Assembly: GCA_022446985.1 (NCBI GenBank)
Contig: JAKVBD010000040.1
Coordinates: forward strand, 1-47,573
Origin: Lentisphaerales bacterium
Lineage (GTDB): Bacteria; Verrucomicrobiota; Lentisphaeria; Lentisphaerales; Lentisphaeraceae
Direction of reading: 5' to 3'
DNA: 47,573 nucleotides
The position numbers were made by a program, and so were the translations under genes. The notes beneath the pieces were generated by a model. It was not told the DNA's origin. It saw only the letters and a program-made list of their open reading frames with translations, and did no database searches. Shown here in pieces: positions 26,830 through 35,806 of this stretch (its first letter is position 1; every line of letters starts with the position of its first letter).

Positions 26830-26858
26830 TTGATATTAAAAAGAACATTCTGTATATA
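26830..26858 (+). promoter_or_regulatory. Probable sigma-70-type promoter of the LRR kinase gene
   Basis: TTGATA (26830-26835) and TATATA (26853-26858) are separated by 17 bases. They lie about 98 bases before the kinase ATG and after the end of the ThuA/heme gene, which makes an independent transcript plausible. Confidence 0.5.
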
Positions 26859-26956
26859 GAATCGTTTAAAATGATATATAAAAACTATACTATATGTTAA
26901 GTAGACAGTCTTTTGTCCAAAAGCAGTATCAATTAAATAGTATGATTTTGTAAATT

Positions 26957-29017
26957 ATGATTCAACAAGTCGACAAGTATGCTCTGGAAGCTGAACTAGG
27001 CAAAGGAGCTATGGGCTCTGTATGGCTGAGTCGGCACCCGGGTTTGAATATACCTGTAGCTGTGAAAATTCTGGATCCGGCCTTAGCTGCAGAAGATCCT
27101 GACTATGAAGACCGTTTTATAAAAGAAGGCAGACTTGCCGCTTCGATTAATCACCAAAATGTTGTTCGCGTCATCGATGCCGGTAATGATAACGGCACGT
27201 ATTACCTGATTATGGAGTTGATTGATGGTGCTGATGCCAAGCAATTGCTTGAGCAGCGCGGCGCTCTTCCCGTTGAAGAAGTTCTTGAGTTGGCGATTTG
27301 TATAACTGAGGCATTATCTGCAGCGCACAACATCGGTATTATTCATCGCGACATTAAACCGGATAATATACTGGTAACTTCCCATGGGTTTGTAAAACTT
27401 GCGGATTTGGGAATTGCCAAACAGCTCAGTGATGATTATGGCACAACCATGGCCGGTACGACCATGGGCACACCTTATTATATAGCTCCTGAACAAGCAA
27501 TGGATTCAAGTACTGTAGATGGCCGTTGTGACATTTATGCACTGGGTGGAACTCTATACCATCTACTTACCGGAACTGTGCCATTTAGCGGGCCTTCGTC
27601 CATGGCTATTCTAATGGCTCATACTAATGAACCGCTACAGCATCCTCAAGAAAGAAAAGCAGATCTTCCCGATAACATATGTGCCGTTGTTTGTAAGATG
27701 ATGGAAAAAGATCCTGATGACCGCTACCAGAATTGTGCTGAGTTATTAAAAGACTTAGAAGTGGTCAAAAATAAGAAGAGTACAGGGGTATCAGTGAAGA
27801 AGAAAAAACAATTTAAAGCTCCTGTCGATAAAGATCGCACCGGTTCGCCTAAAGCCAGTCGTTCGAAGAGAGCTGCTAAGAAAAAGAAGAGTTCAGCTTT
27901 ATCCCTGATTATCGGTCTTGTCTTAGTTGTTTTGGCTGTTGTAGTATTTGTTGTTTTTAAGGGCAAAAAGAATGATATTCCTGAGGCGAAAGTTGTTACA
28001 GAGACAAAAGAGGCTTCAAAGAAAAATGTCTCGCAAGATACCAAAAAAGATAGAAAAAATTCTACTGTTGCGCTTAACAGGGAAATTAAAACAGAAGCCA
28101 AGAAAGGTAATGTTAGAGAGCTCATAAAGGCTAGAATAGAAAGAGATAATCCAGGGGTTACCGTAAATCTTGATCGCATTAAAGTCAGTGAAGGAGAATT
28201 ATCTGTTAATCTGGATAAGCTGGATATAAGAAATATCGCTGCATTGAAGGACTTTCCAGTTAATGTATTACGCCTTTCTCAGAATCCTATTGATGACTAC
28301 TCGCCCTTGAAGGGGATGGAACTCAAGCATCTCGAGCTCTTTAATTCAACTACCACTGTGCCTCTTCGGTACATTAACTTTAAAGCCGTTAGGCATTTAC
28401 ATCTCGGTATGAGTAGTTTGGATGATTTAAAAGAATTGTCCAAATACCGAGGGTATTACCTATCGATAAAACAGTATCCAGCTATTCTGAGTTTACTTAG
28501 GGATGCTCCTTTGTTTAGAATAGATATTGATTCAGTCAGCAAACCTTTAAAAGTATCGCTCTTACCAGACTCAGTAGAAGATTTAAGGCTTTATAAAGCT
28601 GAGGGTATAAAGTCGATTCATGGTTTAAAGCACTTGAAATTAAAGGGATTTTATCTAATCGGGTCACCCTGTAATAGTATTCAGGTTTTAAAAGGAATGC
28701 CGTTAGAGTATATCTCTTTAGTCGGTACGGCAGTTGAAGATTTATCACCACTGGCTGGAGCGCCGATTAAAGAACTGTCGATGCCTTACCACTGCCAGGA
28801 TTTGACTGTTCTTAGAACATTGAGCTCATTAAAAAAACTGGCAATCCCTCGTCCTCTTTGGAAACGGGAATTGGAGCAATTTAGAGGTAAGAATATCATC
28901 ATTGAAGGCTTTGACAGAAAAAGCAGCAGTTGGTGGTTAGAGTGGGGTATTATTCAAGAAACCTCTTCTGAAAAATTCTGGAAGAGGTTTGATGAAAATA
29001 AACGCCGTGGCCAATAG
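26957..29017 (+). CDS. Ser/Thr protein kinase with transmembrane helix and leucine-rich C-terminal domain
   Basis: A 686-residue kinase. The glycine loop is LGKGAMGSVW, the ATP lysine is K37, the catalytic loop HRDIKPDN starts at residue 130, and the magnesium motif is DLG in LADLGIAKQ. GTPYYIAPEQ and DIYALGGTLYHLLTG complete the domain at about residue 275. A Lys-rich linker leads to a helix at about 313-333 (LIIGLVLVVLAVVVFVVF). The extracytoplasmic part, from about 375, has leucine-rich repeat-like units such as FPVNVLRLSQNPIDDYSPLKG and YISLVGTAVEDLSPLAG. It may sense a ligand or protein at the envelope. It stands alone, converging on a sulfatase gene, with a promoter of its own. Confidence 0.92.
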   Translation: MIQQVDKYALEAELGKGAMGSVWLSRHPGLNIPVAVKILDPALAAEDPDYEDRFIKEGRLAASINHQNVVRVIDAGNDNGTYYLIMELIDGADAKQLLEQRGALPVEEVLELAICITEALSAAHNIGIIHRDIKPDNILVTSHGFVKLADLGIAKQLSDDYGTTMAGTTMGTPYYIAPEQAMDSSTVDGRCDIYALGGTLYHLLTGTVPFSGPSSMAILMAHTNEPLQHPQERKADLPDNICAVVCKMMEKDPDDRYQNCAELLKDLEVVKNKKSTGVSVKKKKQFKAPVDKDRTGSPKASRSKRAAKKKKSSALSLIIGLVLVVLAVVVFVVFKGKKNDIPEAKVVTETKEASKKNVSQDTKKDRKNSTVALNREIKTEAKKGNVRELIKARIERDNPGVTVNLDRIKVSEGELSVNLDKLDIRNIAALKDFPVNVLRLSQNPIDDYSPLKGMELKHLELFNSTTTVPLRYINFKAVRHLHLGMSSLDDLKELSKYRGYYLSIKQYPAILSLLRDAPLFRIDIDSVSKPLKVSLLPDSVEDLRLYKAEGIKSIHGLKHLKLKGFYLIGSPCNSIQVLKGMPLEYISLVGTAVEDLSPLAGAPIKELSMPYHCQDLTVLRTLSSLKKLAIPRPLWKRELEQFRGKNIIIEGFDRKSSSWWLEWGIIQETSSEKFWKRFDENKRRGQ

Positions 29018-29084
29018 CAGTTAGCAGTTTAGATCAGATAACTGACTGCTCTCTACTGATTACTGAATTCTGATCACTCACTAA

Positions 29085-30479
29085 CTACTTCCTCAAAAAC
29101 TCCTCAACAGACTTTTTCATTTCAGCTTTCATAGACGCATATTCAGGGTTTGATGCAAGGTTTGTCCACTCGTGAGGGTCTTTGTAGTGATCATAAAGTT
29201 CTTCAGAGCCATCGGCGTAAAGAATGTAGCGGTAACGCTCAGTTTGCATGGCGGTATTTTCTGGACCATAACTTAAAATAGCGGCTTTACGTGTTTCTGT
29301 TTGTTTGACCAGATTAACCATTGATTTACCCTCAAGGTGAGCCGGTTTTTCGATATTTGCCAGATCACAAAGCGTCGGGTAGACATCGATAAGTGAAACA
29401 GGCTGTTTTGAACTAGTCTTAGCTTCACTGATACCCGGCGCGATAATTACCATAGGAACATTGGTAGTGTTCTTCCAAAGAAGACCTTTACACCAGTGTT
29501 TCTTTTCTCCGAGGTTCCAGCCGTGATCACTGGTCATGACGATGATCGTTTCGCGGTCACGCGGGTTACTTTCTAAATCTTTTAGGAGTCTGCCGAGCAT
29601 AGTATCCATGAAGTAAACATTTGCTAAATAAGAACCAACAACTCTTTTCCACTCAGTCTCGCCGCCTTTGTTAAGAATGGCATCATGATCACTGAATTTT
29701 CCATTGCTGTGAAATGGTTTATGAGCATGAGAGCGGGCAATTTTGATAGCGTATTCTGGCATATCATTCCAATCATCTTCAATTGGCGCTGCTGGTAATT
29801 GTATAGATTTTGTTGGGAACTTGTCGAAGTACTTTTGAGGAGCCCACAAAGGTCTGTGTGGCCTATAGAGACCAACTGCCATAAAGAGAGGTTTGGCGGA
29901 TTTCTCAGCCCATTGTTTCTTGGCCCATTCAACAACTTTATAATCGCCAGTTGTTTCATCTGCTGTATCCATTGGAAAGCCATCCCAAGGAGGATCAAAT
30001 GCTGAAAACTTGGGCGCATTAGTTGGCTTTTTGATTTTCTGGAGAGGTAGATAAGCATCGGCTGCGGGCTTTCCTGCATGATAAACCTTGCCTCCCAGAG
30101 CGACGCGGTATCCACTCGCCATAAAGTGTTTATTCAATGGAATTGACTTCTTTCTGACTTTCACTTTAGGAAGTGGTTTGCCACCATGGAAAATCACTTT
30201 GCCGTTTACGAAGACACCTGTAGATTTCGGGTACAGTCCAGACAATAGACTGCCGCGCGAAGGCTTGCATTGTGGAGCATTGCAATGTGCATTGGTAAAC
30301 AGCATCCCCCGGTCTGCAAGGGCATCAAAGTTTGGGGTGATAGTTTGGGGATGGCCTCCCATGACTCCGACCCAGTCGTTGAGGTCATCGACGATAATAA
30401 AAACGACATCCGGTTTTTTGGATTCGGCATGGAGAGACCCCAGACACAGGCTTAGAAAGACTACTAACAGCTTAAACAT
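29085..30479 (-). CDS. Secreted type I sulfatase, iduronate-2-sulfatase-like
   Basis: A 464-residue exported sulfatase (signal MFKLLVVFLSLCLGSLHA). Calcium ligands D31 and D32 lie in FIIVDDLNDW. The formylglycine site is C71 in CKPSR, which fits the CxPxR rule for the maturation enzyme. TSDHGWNLGEKKHWCKG later in the protein is the metal-binding and active-site segment typical of iduronate-2-sulfatase relatives (SulfAtlas S1_7-like). It should hydrolyse sulfate esters on polysaccharides in the periplasm or outside the cell; the substrate cannot be read off. It is monocistronic, with a sequence shared with another sulfatase gene 52 bases upstream of the start. Confidence 0.94.
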   Translation of the reverse strand: MFKLLVVFLSLCLGSLHAESKKPDVVFIIVDDLNDWVGVMGGHPQTITPNFDALADRGMLFTNAHCNAPQCKPSRGSLLSGLYPKSTGVFVNGKVIFHGGKPLPKVKVRKKSIPLNKHFMASGYRVALGGKVYHAGKPAADAYLPLQKIKKPTNAPKFSAFDPPWDGFPMDTADETTGDYKVVEWAKKQWAEKSAKPLFMAVGLYRPHRPLWAPQKYFDKFPTKSIQLPAAPIEDDWNDMPEYAIKIARSHAHKPFHSNGKFSDHDAILNKGGETEWKRVVGSYLANVYFMDTMLGRLLKDLESNPRDRETIIVMTSDHGWNLGEKKHWCKGLLWKNTTNVPMVIIAPGISEAKTSSKQPVSLIDVYPTLCDLANIEKPAHLEGKSMVNLVKQTETRKAAILSYGPENTAMQTERYRYILYADGSEELYDHYKDPHEWTNLASNPEYASMKAEMKKSVEEFLRK

Positions 30480-30531
30480 ACGTCACATCTTAAATTATAA
30501 TTTTACTAATTAGAAAAGGACTCAAAGTTAA

Positions 30532-30543
30532 AAATTGATACCC
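30532..30543 (-). promoter_or_regulatory. Shared upstream motif AAATTGATACCC of a sulfatase gene
   Basis: The 12-base sequence (plus-strand reading) is repeated exactly at 41411-41422, upstream of the second sulfatase gene, and both copies are followed by a partly alike 8 bases ending in GTG. It lies 52 bases before this gene's start. A common operator or an alternative promoter element is possible. Confidence 0.4.
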
Positions 30544-30706
30544 TTAAAGTGCAAACTTATAAATCTTTATGCGGGAAGGTAGTTTAATGATATACTTTTG
30601 AGAACTTTCCCTGTTTTGGAAAATCGCTATCAATAGTCTCAAATTTTAAAGCTTCTTAATTGAAGCAGGGATAATTCCCGGACAATTAAAGACTTTGATT
30701 GTTAAA

Positions 30707-31812
30707 TTAGTGAGTATTGTCATCTAAGAATACAGACTGACCCCAGGCAAAGTATTGTTTGCCTTTATGAGTTAAAATCACTTTGACTCTGAGGTATTTA
30801 GTGCCGTGCGGTAAGCTGACTGAATAACTAAGGCTTTGCTTTGAATGAATAACTTTAGCACTCTCACCAATAAACTCTATGAGATAGCCATCTGTTGAAT
30901 TTGGGTCGGTGGCTTTGCCAGGAATATTTTTCTTAGAGATTGCTCGCATTGTTCTTTCGTGATCTATTTGAATAGAATAGCGACTTGATGATTTCTCACA
31001 GATTGTTAAGAAAACTCCATTACTGGCGTAAAAATCTCCATGCGTCATTGTGTGAGTCAGGGCCTCAGGAGTCAATTGCCTATTTGAATTGACCATCACC
31101 CAACCTCGCCGGATTTGAGTCTTTTGGTTTGCGGGTTTTTAACTTATGGGTGTCACCTGAAGAGACCCCATAAATCTTCCTTCCTTTCGATAAAAGCTCG
31201 TCCCAAATTTCTTCAGTTGATTGGATTTTGTATTTCCTCGGCTTTTTGCCTTTCAGCAATAGCTGATCCCAGGTTTTATTGGGATCATAACCATAAGAAA
31301 ATACAGTTGGGTGTCCATTCAAAAGTTCTAACATATAAAGTCCTTTAACTTTATGCATGTCATCGGCACTGACAGCTGCATGGTAGTTAGGATGGTTTAA
31401 TATGGCTTGACTACCAGCGTTTTGTGTGCCGTGAACGTGATTTTGGATAATTTTTGAAGTACTCTTTATGGTCAAATTTTCAGGGTGCTAATTCTTTGTT
31501 ATTCATCGCCGTGGTGTGAATGTGCTTTTGGCTGGTGACTACCTGCCCTCGCACTAAGATAAAGTCTTTGCTACGGTCTGCAGGTAAGTTCAAGGTTGCA
31601 GGTTCGATAAAGATATTGTGTTCGCTTAATATGAGAAAGTTATAATCGTTATCGAGGTACCACTTTGCCACGACATCCGGATGTGAATCTGCATGTCCAC
31701 ATCGCGTCGTATGTACATGGGTATTTCTTCTATACCAAGTTGTCTGAGTTTAAGCGCAGCCTGTACTAAGAAGAATGATGAATAGAATGGACAGAGCAAG
31801 AAGTCTGTTCAT
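30707..31812 (-). pseudogene. Decayed PHP-domain lipoprotein gene
   Basis: The minus strand encodes, in order, pieces of one PHP-type metallophosphoesterase-like protein. It begins at 31812 with the signal MNRLLALSILFIILLSTGCA, followed at once by TAA. In the same frame NTHVHTTRCGHADSHPDVVAKWYLDN gives the PHP HxH and CGHxD metal ligands. A frameshift near 31478 leads to ILNHPNYHAAVS, LYMLELLNGHP and IYGVSSGDTHKLK; a second near 31095 leads to LTHTMTHGDFYASNGVFLTI and the end. The intact family would run about 365 residues. There are at least one stop and two frameshifts, so it is dead. It may have acted with the nearby sulfatases. Confidence 0.85.
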
Positions 31813-32046
31813 TAAAAAGCTCCGGTCATTTTAGTTTCACACAGTACATATATGCTATATATGAGTTAACTAAGAAAATTCTCGGTTACAATTAAAGAAA
31901 ACGGCATGTTTGCCTTCAAACTTTAAAAAACAGGGAAAGGGTTATATGAAATACAAGAGTATTTGGAGATCAATCATCTTTGGATTTCTTTAGATTGAGC
32001 AGCTTTTAAGTATCATAAATGCTGTCTGTCTGAGGAAAATTTTTTA

Positions 32047-32958
32047 TTAAATATTCGCTAGATAGCGTTTACGGTGTTCGCGTGGAGTTATGCCGCGCAG
32101 TTGCTTGAACTGGGTTGAGAAAAATGAGGCGGCTGAGTAGCCGATTTGCTCGGCTATTTCATTTAAGTCCAGATCAGTCCCTTCAAGTAGACGAATGGCT
32201 TCTTCAGTCCGTAAATGATTCATCATTTTAACCGGAGTGGTGTTATAGATGAGTTTGAAGCGGCGCTGCATCTGACTTATGGAAAGACCGGATATTTCAG
32301 CCAGTTCTTCGATGCGTACCGGCTTGCGGAAGTTTTGGCAAATATGACTGACGACATTTGCCATAGAAGTAGCAAAGCATTCGTTGCCCTTAGCACTTTT
32401 GTAGTAACGACTGAGGTAACAAACGAGCTGTACAAAAAGGCCGCGAATTACTGTTTTGTATCCGGCTTGTTGATCTTCAAATTCATTGAATAACTTACTG
32501 AAAACTTCTTTGCACTGAGTGAGTTCACTTGGCTGTAAGCGAAAACGCTGACGGTAAGTCATGTTAACTGGTGAGCGGGCTTCGATGTCGAATAAGCCGT
32601 GGTAACCCATAAGTTGATTCAATTCATCGAGATGGTTTTCTAGTTCTTGTGGTGCAAATTGGACAATAGCCAGGCGCAGCTTTTCGCAATTGACAAAACC
32701 GTGCTGATGATCACCGTTGATCACAAAGACATCGCCTTCTTCAATTTGATAATCTTCAAATTCCGTGACGTGTTTTGCAGAGCCACTGAGAACGATGTTC
32801 AACTCGGAGTACTCGTGACCATGCATTGGGAAATCTTCATTGTGCTCGACATCAAGAATACTAAAGGGAAAGCCTTCGCGTAAATCGCCGGACATAGTTC
32901 CCGTACAGATGTGAGCTTGTTTTTCGCCCTTGATCGTCTTAACACTTTTTGCTTCCAT
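32047..32958 (-). CDS. AraC-family transcriptional regulator with cupin sensor domain
   Basis: A 303-residue regulator. The N-terminal third is a cupin fold (FPMHGHEYSELNIVLSGSAKH, DVFVINGDHQHGF) of the type that binds sugars or their breakdown products. The C-terminal 100 residues have two helix-turn-helices (IEELAEISGLSISQMQRRFK, LNEIAEQIGYSAASFFSTQFKQ), ending in the GITPREHRKR signature. I prefer the ATG at 32958 over GTG at 32964, with AGGTG just upstream. It is the last gene before a decayed region and is a candidate activator of the neighbouring sulfatase or DUF1592 genes. That link is inferred from position only. Confidence 0.92.
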   Translation of the reverse strand: MEAKSVKTIKGEKQAHICTGTMSGDLREGFPFSILDVEHNEDFPMHGHEYSELNIVLSGSAKHVTEFEDYQIEEGDVFVINGDHQHGFVNCEKLRLAIVQFAPQELENHLDELNQLMGYHGLFDIEARSPVNMTYRQRFRLQPSELTQCKEVFSKLFNEFEDQQAGYKTVIRGLFVQLVCYLSRYYKSAKGNECFATSMANVVSHICQNFRKPVRIEELAEISGLSISQMQRRFKLIYNTTPVKMMNHLRTEEAIRLLEGTDLDLNEIAEQIGYSAASFFSTQFKQLRGITPREHRKRYLANI

Positions 32959-33096
32959 CGTCACCTACTTAAAAAATCAGTAATTCTAGTATTGGCTAAC
33001 TTATACATCCAACTTGTTTAATTGCGTGTGAGCTTTGAAGTTTTTATGACAGATAGCTCTGATATTTTGAAAGTGAAAAATAAGAAATTTTGCAGT

Positions 33097-33753
33097 CTAC
33101 CAGGCGAACAGGCTTTGGAAGTAGCCGTTTTGGAATCCGAAGTGAATAAGCCGGCCCTGAGATAAAGTTTCTACATGGCCGTCAGCAAAGAGAGTATTGG
33201 CGCGGTTATCATGTCTGAGGTGAGGACCAGAGTTTGATGTGTTAGTGCTAAGGGCATGATTTGACTGGGTGCGTTCTGATTGGCTTGAAGCGTTGACTGA
33301 ATCAACAAGCAGGATGAATTCAGTGTCTTTAGCAATACTGTTGGAATTCAAATAAATCTCTTCGGAGGATACTGCATTTAAAATGGCGTCCCTATCATTA
33401 TTACCACCACTCCAGGCAAATTGGTTAATACCAAAGGTTTGAGCCGCTCCGGTATCATCGTAAGGCGGGAAGCTTGGGCAGCGAACGTTTTTATAGCCAG
33501 AAGTATAATTTAAGGTAATTAATTTTCCGGACCAGTAGCGCTCATTGCCTTCGAGGTTAGCATTTTTACAAAAAATAGAGCTGTAGTCCAAAGAGTATGA
33601 AATTAAAGCAATTCCCGATTGTTTTTGATTATTGACACAGACTTTGGCAATCGCTTTTTCCCTGGCATTTTTTAAGGCTGGTAAGATCATACTGGCAAGT
33701 ATGCCGATTATGGCTATGACAATCAGCAGTTCTATGAGAGTAAATTTTTTCAT
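33097..33753 (-). CDS. Prepilin-like protein with H-x9-DG C-terminal motif (paralogue 1)
   Basis: A 218-residue type II pseudopilin-like protein. The N-terminus [20 protein letters not shown] is a class III signal: a short basic leader, then the hydrophobic helix with Glu at mature position 5. The C-terminal part carries [15 protein letters not shown], fitting the H-x9-DG motif common in PVC bacteria. It ends in [13 protein letters not shown], a tail shared by all three copies here. Such proteins are very numerous in these phyla; they may be surface or secretion-related, but no function is established. The start lies 2 bases after the stop of the broken paralogue, so the two were once coupled. 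Confidence 0.9.
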   Translation of the reverse strand: MKKFTLIELLIVIAIIGILASMILPALKNAREKAIAKVCVNNQKQSGIALISYSLDYSSIFCKNANLEGNERYWSGKLITLNYTSGYKNVRCPSFPPYDDTGAAQTFGINQFAWSGGNNDRDAILNAVSSEEIYLNSNSIAKDTEFILLVDSVNASSQSERTQSNHALSTNTSNSGPHLRHDNRANTLFADGHVETLSQGRLIHFGFQNGYFQSLFAW

Positions 33754-33755
33754 TT

Positions 33756-34412
33756 TTACCAGGCCATGAGAGTTTCGAGGTAGCCATACTGAATGCCGAG
33801 ATTAATTAAGTTGGACCGGGATGTCAGCTTGGCATGACCATCTGCAAAAAGAGTATTTGCCATATCACTGTGTCTCAAGTGTGGGCCGGAATTAATCGAA
33901 GAACTGCTGAGGATGTGGTTCGATTGGTAACGTTCTGACTGATTGGAAGAATTGACCGAGTCCACGAGTAAGATAAATTCGGAGTCATTAGCAATACGAT
34001 TAAATCTTAAGTAGATTTCTTCTGCCGAGACGGGATGAAAGATCTCGTTTTTATCGTTGGCTTCTCCTGTCCAGGCTAGTTGGTTGATGCCGAAGGTTTT
34101 GGCCGCACCGGCATCGTCGTATGGCGGAAAGCTTGGGCAGCGCACAGATTTGTAGTTGCTGATGTAACCCAGTAAGAGCAACTGACCCGACCAGTAGCGT
34201 TGATTGCCGAAAATTTTGGCATTTTTACAATAGATGGCCTGGTAGTCTACAGCTTAAGAAATAAGGGCAATCCCTGATTGCTTTTGATTGTTTAGGCAGA
34301 CCATTTGCAGGGCTTTGCTTCTGGCCTTTGTCAAAGCTGGCATTAGCAGGCTGATGAGAATGCCAATGATGGAAATTACGACAAGTAATTCTACTAATGT
34401 AAACTTTTTCAT
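33756..34412 (-). pseudogene. Prepilin-like paralogue 2, interrupted by one in-frame TAA
   Basis: The frame starts [19 protein letters not shown] at 34412 and reaches SGIALIS, then hits TAA at 34254-34256. It continues in the same frame as AVDYQAIYCKNAKIFGNQRYWSGQLLLLGY and on to [14 protein letters not shown] and GYLETLMAW. Paralogue 1 has Tyr (SYSLDY) where this copy has the stop, so a Tyr codon to TAA change is enough. All other parts, 218 codons including the stop, are intact. It is a very recent pseudogene or an error. Confidence 0.85.
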
Positions 34413-34605
34413 TTGATCTGAGCCTGTGGCCTTTATGTAACTTGTAAAGTTGACCAATACGCAAAAAAAATGCCGGTTGGTTATGGTTTCCTTATATTGG
34501 AGAATTTCTCAATAGTTCATTTCATTTCATTTAGTTGTTCTTAGAGGGGCGAACTATAGGGATTTCTGTCCCTTCTGTGCTCAACCAGGATATAAAGGTT
34601 TAGTA

Positions 34606-35805
34606 CTATAAATGCCTAAAAATTTCAGTGCTGTTAGAAAAGGACTTATGATTTATACCTTTATCCTGCAGCATTCGCAAGTACAGGTTGGATAGTGGTT
34701 GTTTTTTGGCATTTAAAAACTGTTGGTGTTGGTAGTTACCGCCAGCTAAGAGAACCGGCAGGTTATCGGCTTTGTGATTACTGGCATTTTCCAGGTTACT
34801 GCTAAAAATGACCTGAGTTGAAGAAAGTAATTTTCGACTCTTAAGGTCATGTAAGAATTCATTGAAAAGTTGAAAATGTTTTCTCTCGATGGCGATTAAT
34901 GCTTTTAGTTTCTTTTCGGCTCTGCCATGGTGCGAGAGGTTGTGGTAGCCGGCATAGATTTCGTCGCCGACTCTTAACTGCGTAATAGCAGTGGAAATGA
35001 TATTCATCACGGCGATATCAGTTGATTTTGTTTCCAGGGCGAGAGCGATGATTTTGTAGTAAGTCTTAATCTTATCGAAGTAGTCTTCGACTCTGCCGGG
35101 GTTGGTCATGGCGACTTTGGGTTTTGGTTGATGCAGCCAGTACTTTTCTTTTTGCAGAATAACTTCCAGCTCCCGGATGGAGTTGAAGTATTTATTTAGA
35201 CTGGAGCGGTCATTTTTACTGAGATTTTTTTGGTAAAGTCGCGATTGTGAATTGAGCGTATCCAGACTGCTGAAACCGGCTTCAATTCTTGTCATGAGCT
35301 CTTGCTTCTCTTTGGCCGAATGAGCAACAAAGAGCTTTTTAAAGGCCTCATCTGTTTTACACAGTACCTGATTTTGAGCTCCTGTGTGATCCATAGACAA
35401 AGACTTTGTTCCACCTACACAAAGGTTGAGGACTGGAAAGCGATAGTTAGTTTGCTTTGAGGCGAGAACGGTATCGATGGAAATCGAGTTTTTGAAGCCG
35501 GCTCGCTCCGGGTTTTTGGCTCCGGTCAGGAAGCATTTTCGACCGCCATGGCCGCTGACCATAGGATGATGAAGGCCTTTGATCAGGGTGTAGTCCTTTT
35601 GATGGTCCTTAATTAAGTCGAGGTAATAACCTTTGGTTTGTAGCGGGTTTTGAGCATTGTAGAGCTGCTCTTTGACGTAACCAAGGTCCTGGCAGATGAA
35701 GACATGTTTGGAATTTTTGGCAGGTGATTTAGTAGCGAAAGTTTCCAATTTTGGTAAGGCTAAAGCACAGCCTAAGAGTTTTATAAATTCTTTTCTGTTC
35801 ATCAT
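34606..35805 (-). CDS. DUF1552 domain protein (secreted, PVC-type)
   Basis: A 399-residue protein of family DUF1552. It has a Tat-like or hydrophobic N-terminus (MNRKEFIKLLGCALALPK), as is usual in the family, which fits export in folded form. Typical segments are TLIKGLHHPMVSGHGGRKCFLTGA, SIDTVLA, and ELEVILQKEKYW. The late part has YHNLSHHGRAEKKLKALI. DUF1552 genes are almost always next to DUF1592-type genes in planctomycetes and relatives; here the spacing is one base. The pair may act on extracellular polymers, but no activity is established. Two ATG codons in tandem make the exact start uncertain by one residue. Confidence 0.92.
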   Translation of the reverse strand: MMNRKEFIKLLGCALALPKLETFATKSPAKNSKHVFICQDLGYVKEQLYNAQNPLQTKGYYLDLIKDHQKDYTLIKGLHHPMVSGHGGRKCFLTGAKNPERAGFKNSISIDTVLASKQTNYRFPVLNLCVGGTKSLSMDHTGAQNQVLCKTDEAFKKLFVAHSAKEKQELMTRIEAGFSSLDTLNSQSRLYQKNLSKNDRSSLNKYFNSIRELEVILQKEKYWLHQPKPKVAMTNPGRVEDYFDKIKTYYKIIALALETKSTDIAVMNIISTAITQLRVGDEIYAGYHNLSHHGRAEKKLKALIAIERKHFQLFNEFLHDLKSRKLLSSTQVIFSSNLENASNHKADNLPVLLAGGNYQHQQFLNAKKQPLSNLYLRMLQDKGINHKSFSNSTEIFRHL

Positions 35806-35806
35806 C

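Noticed and set aside
29018..29084. Low-complexity stretch with repeated ACTGATT-like words between the kinase and sulfatase genes
   Set aside because: The repeats are irregular and the stems poor; it looks like ordinary spacer between converging genes.
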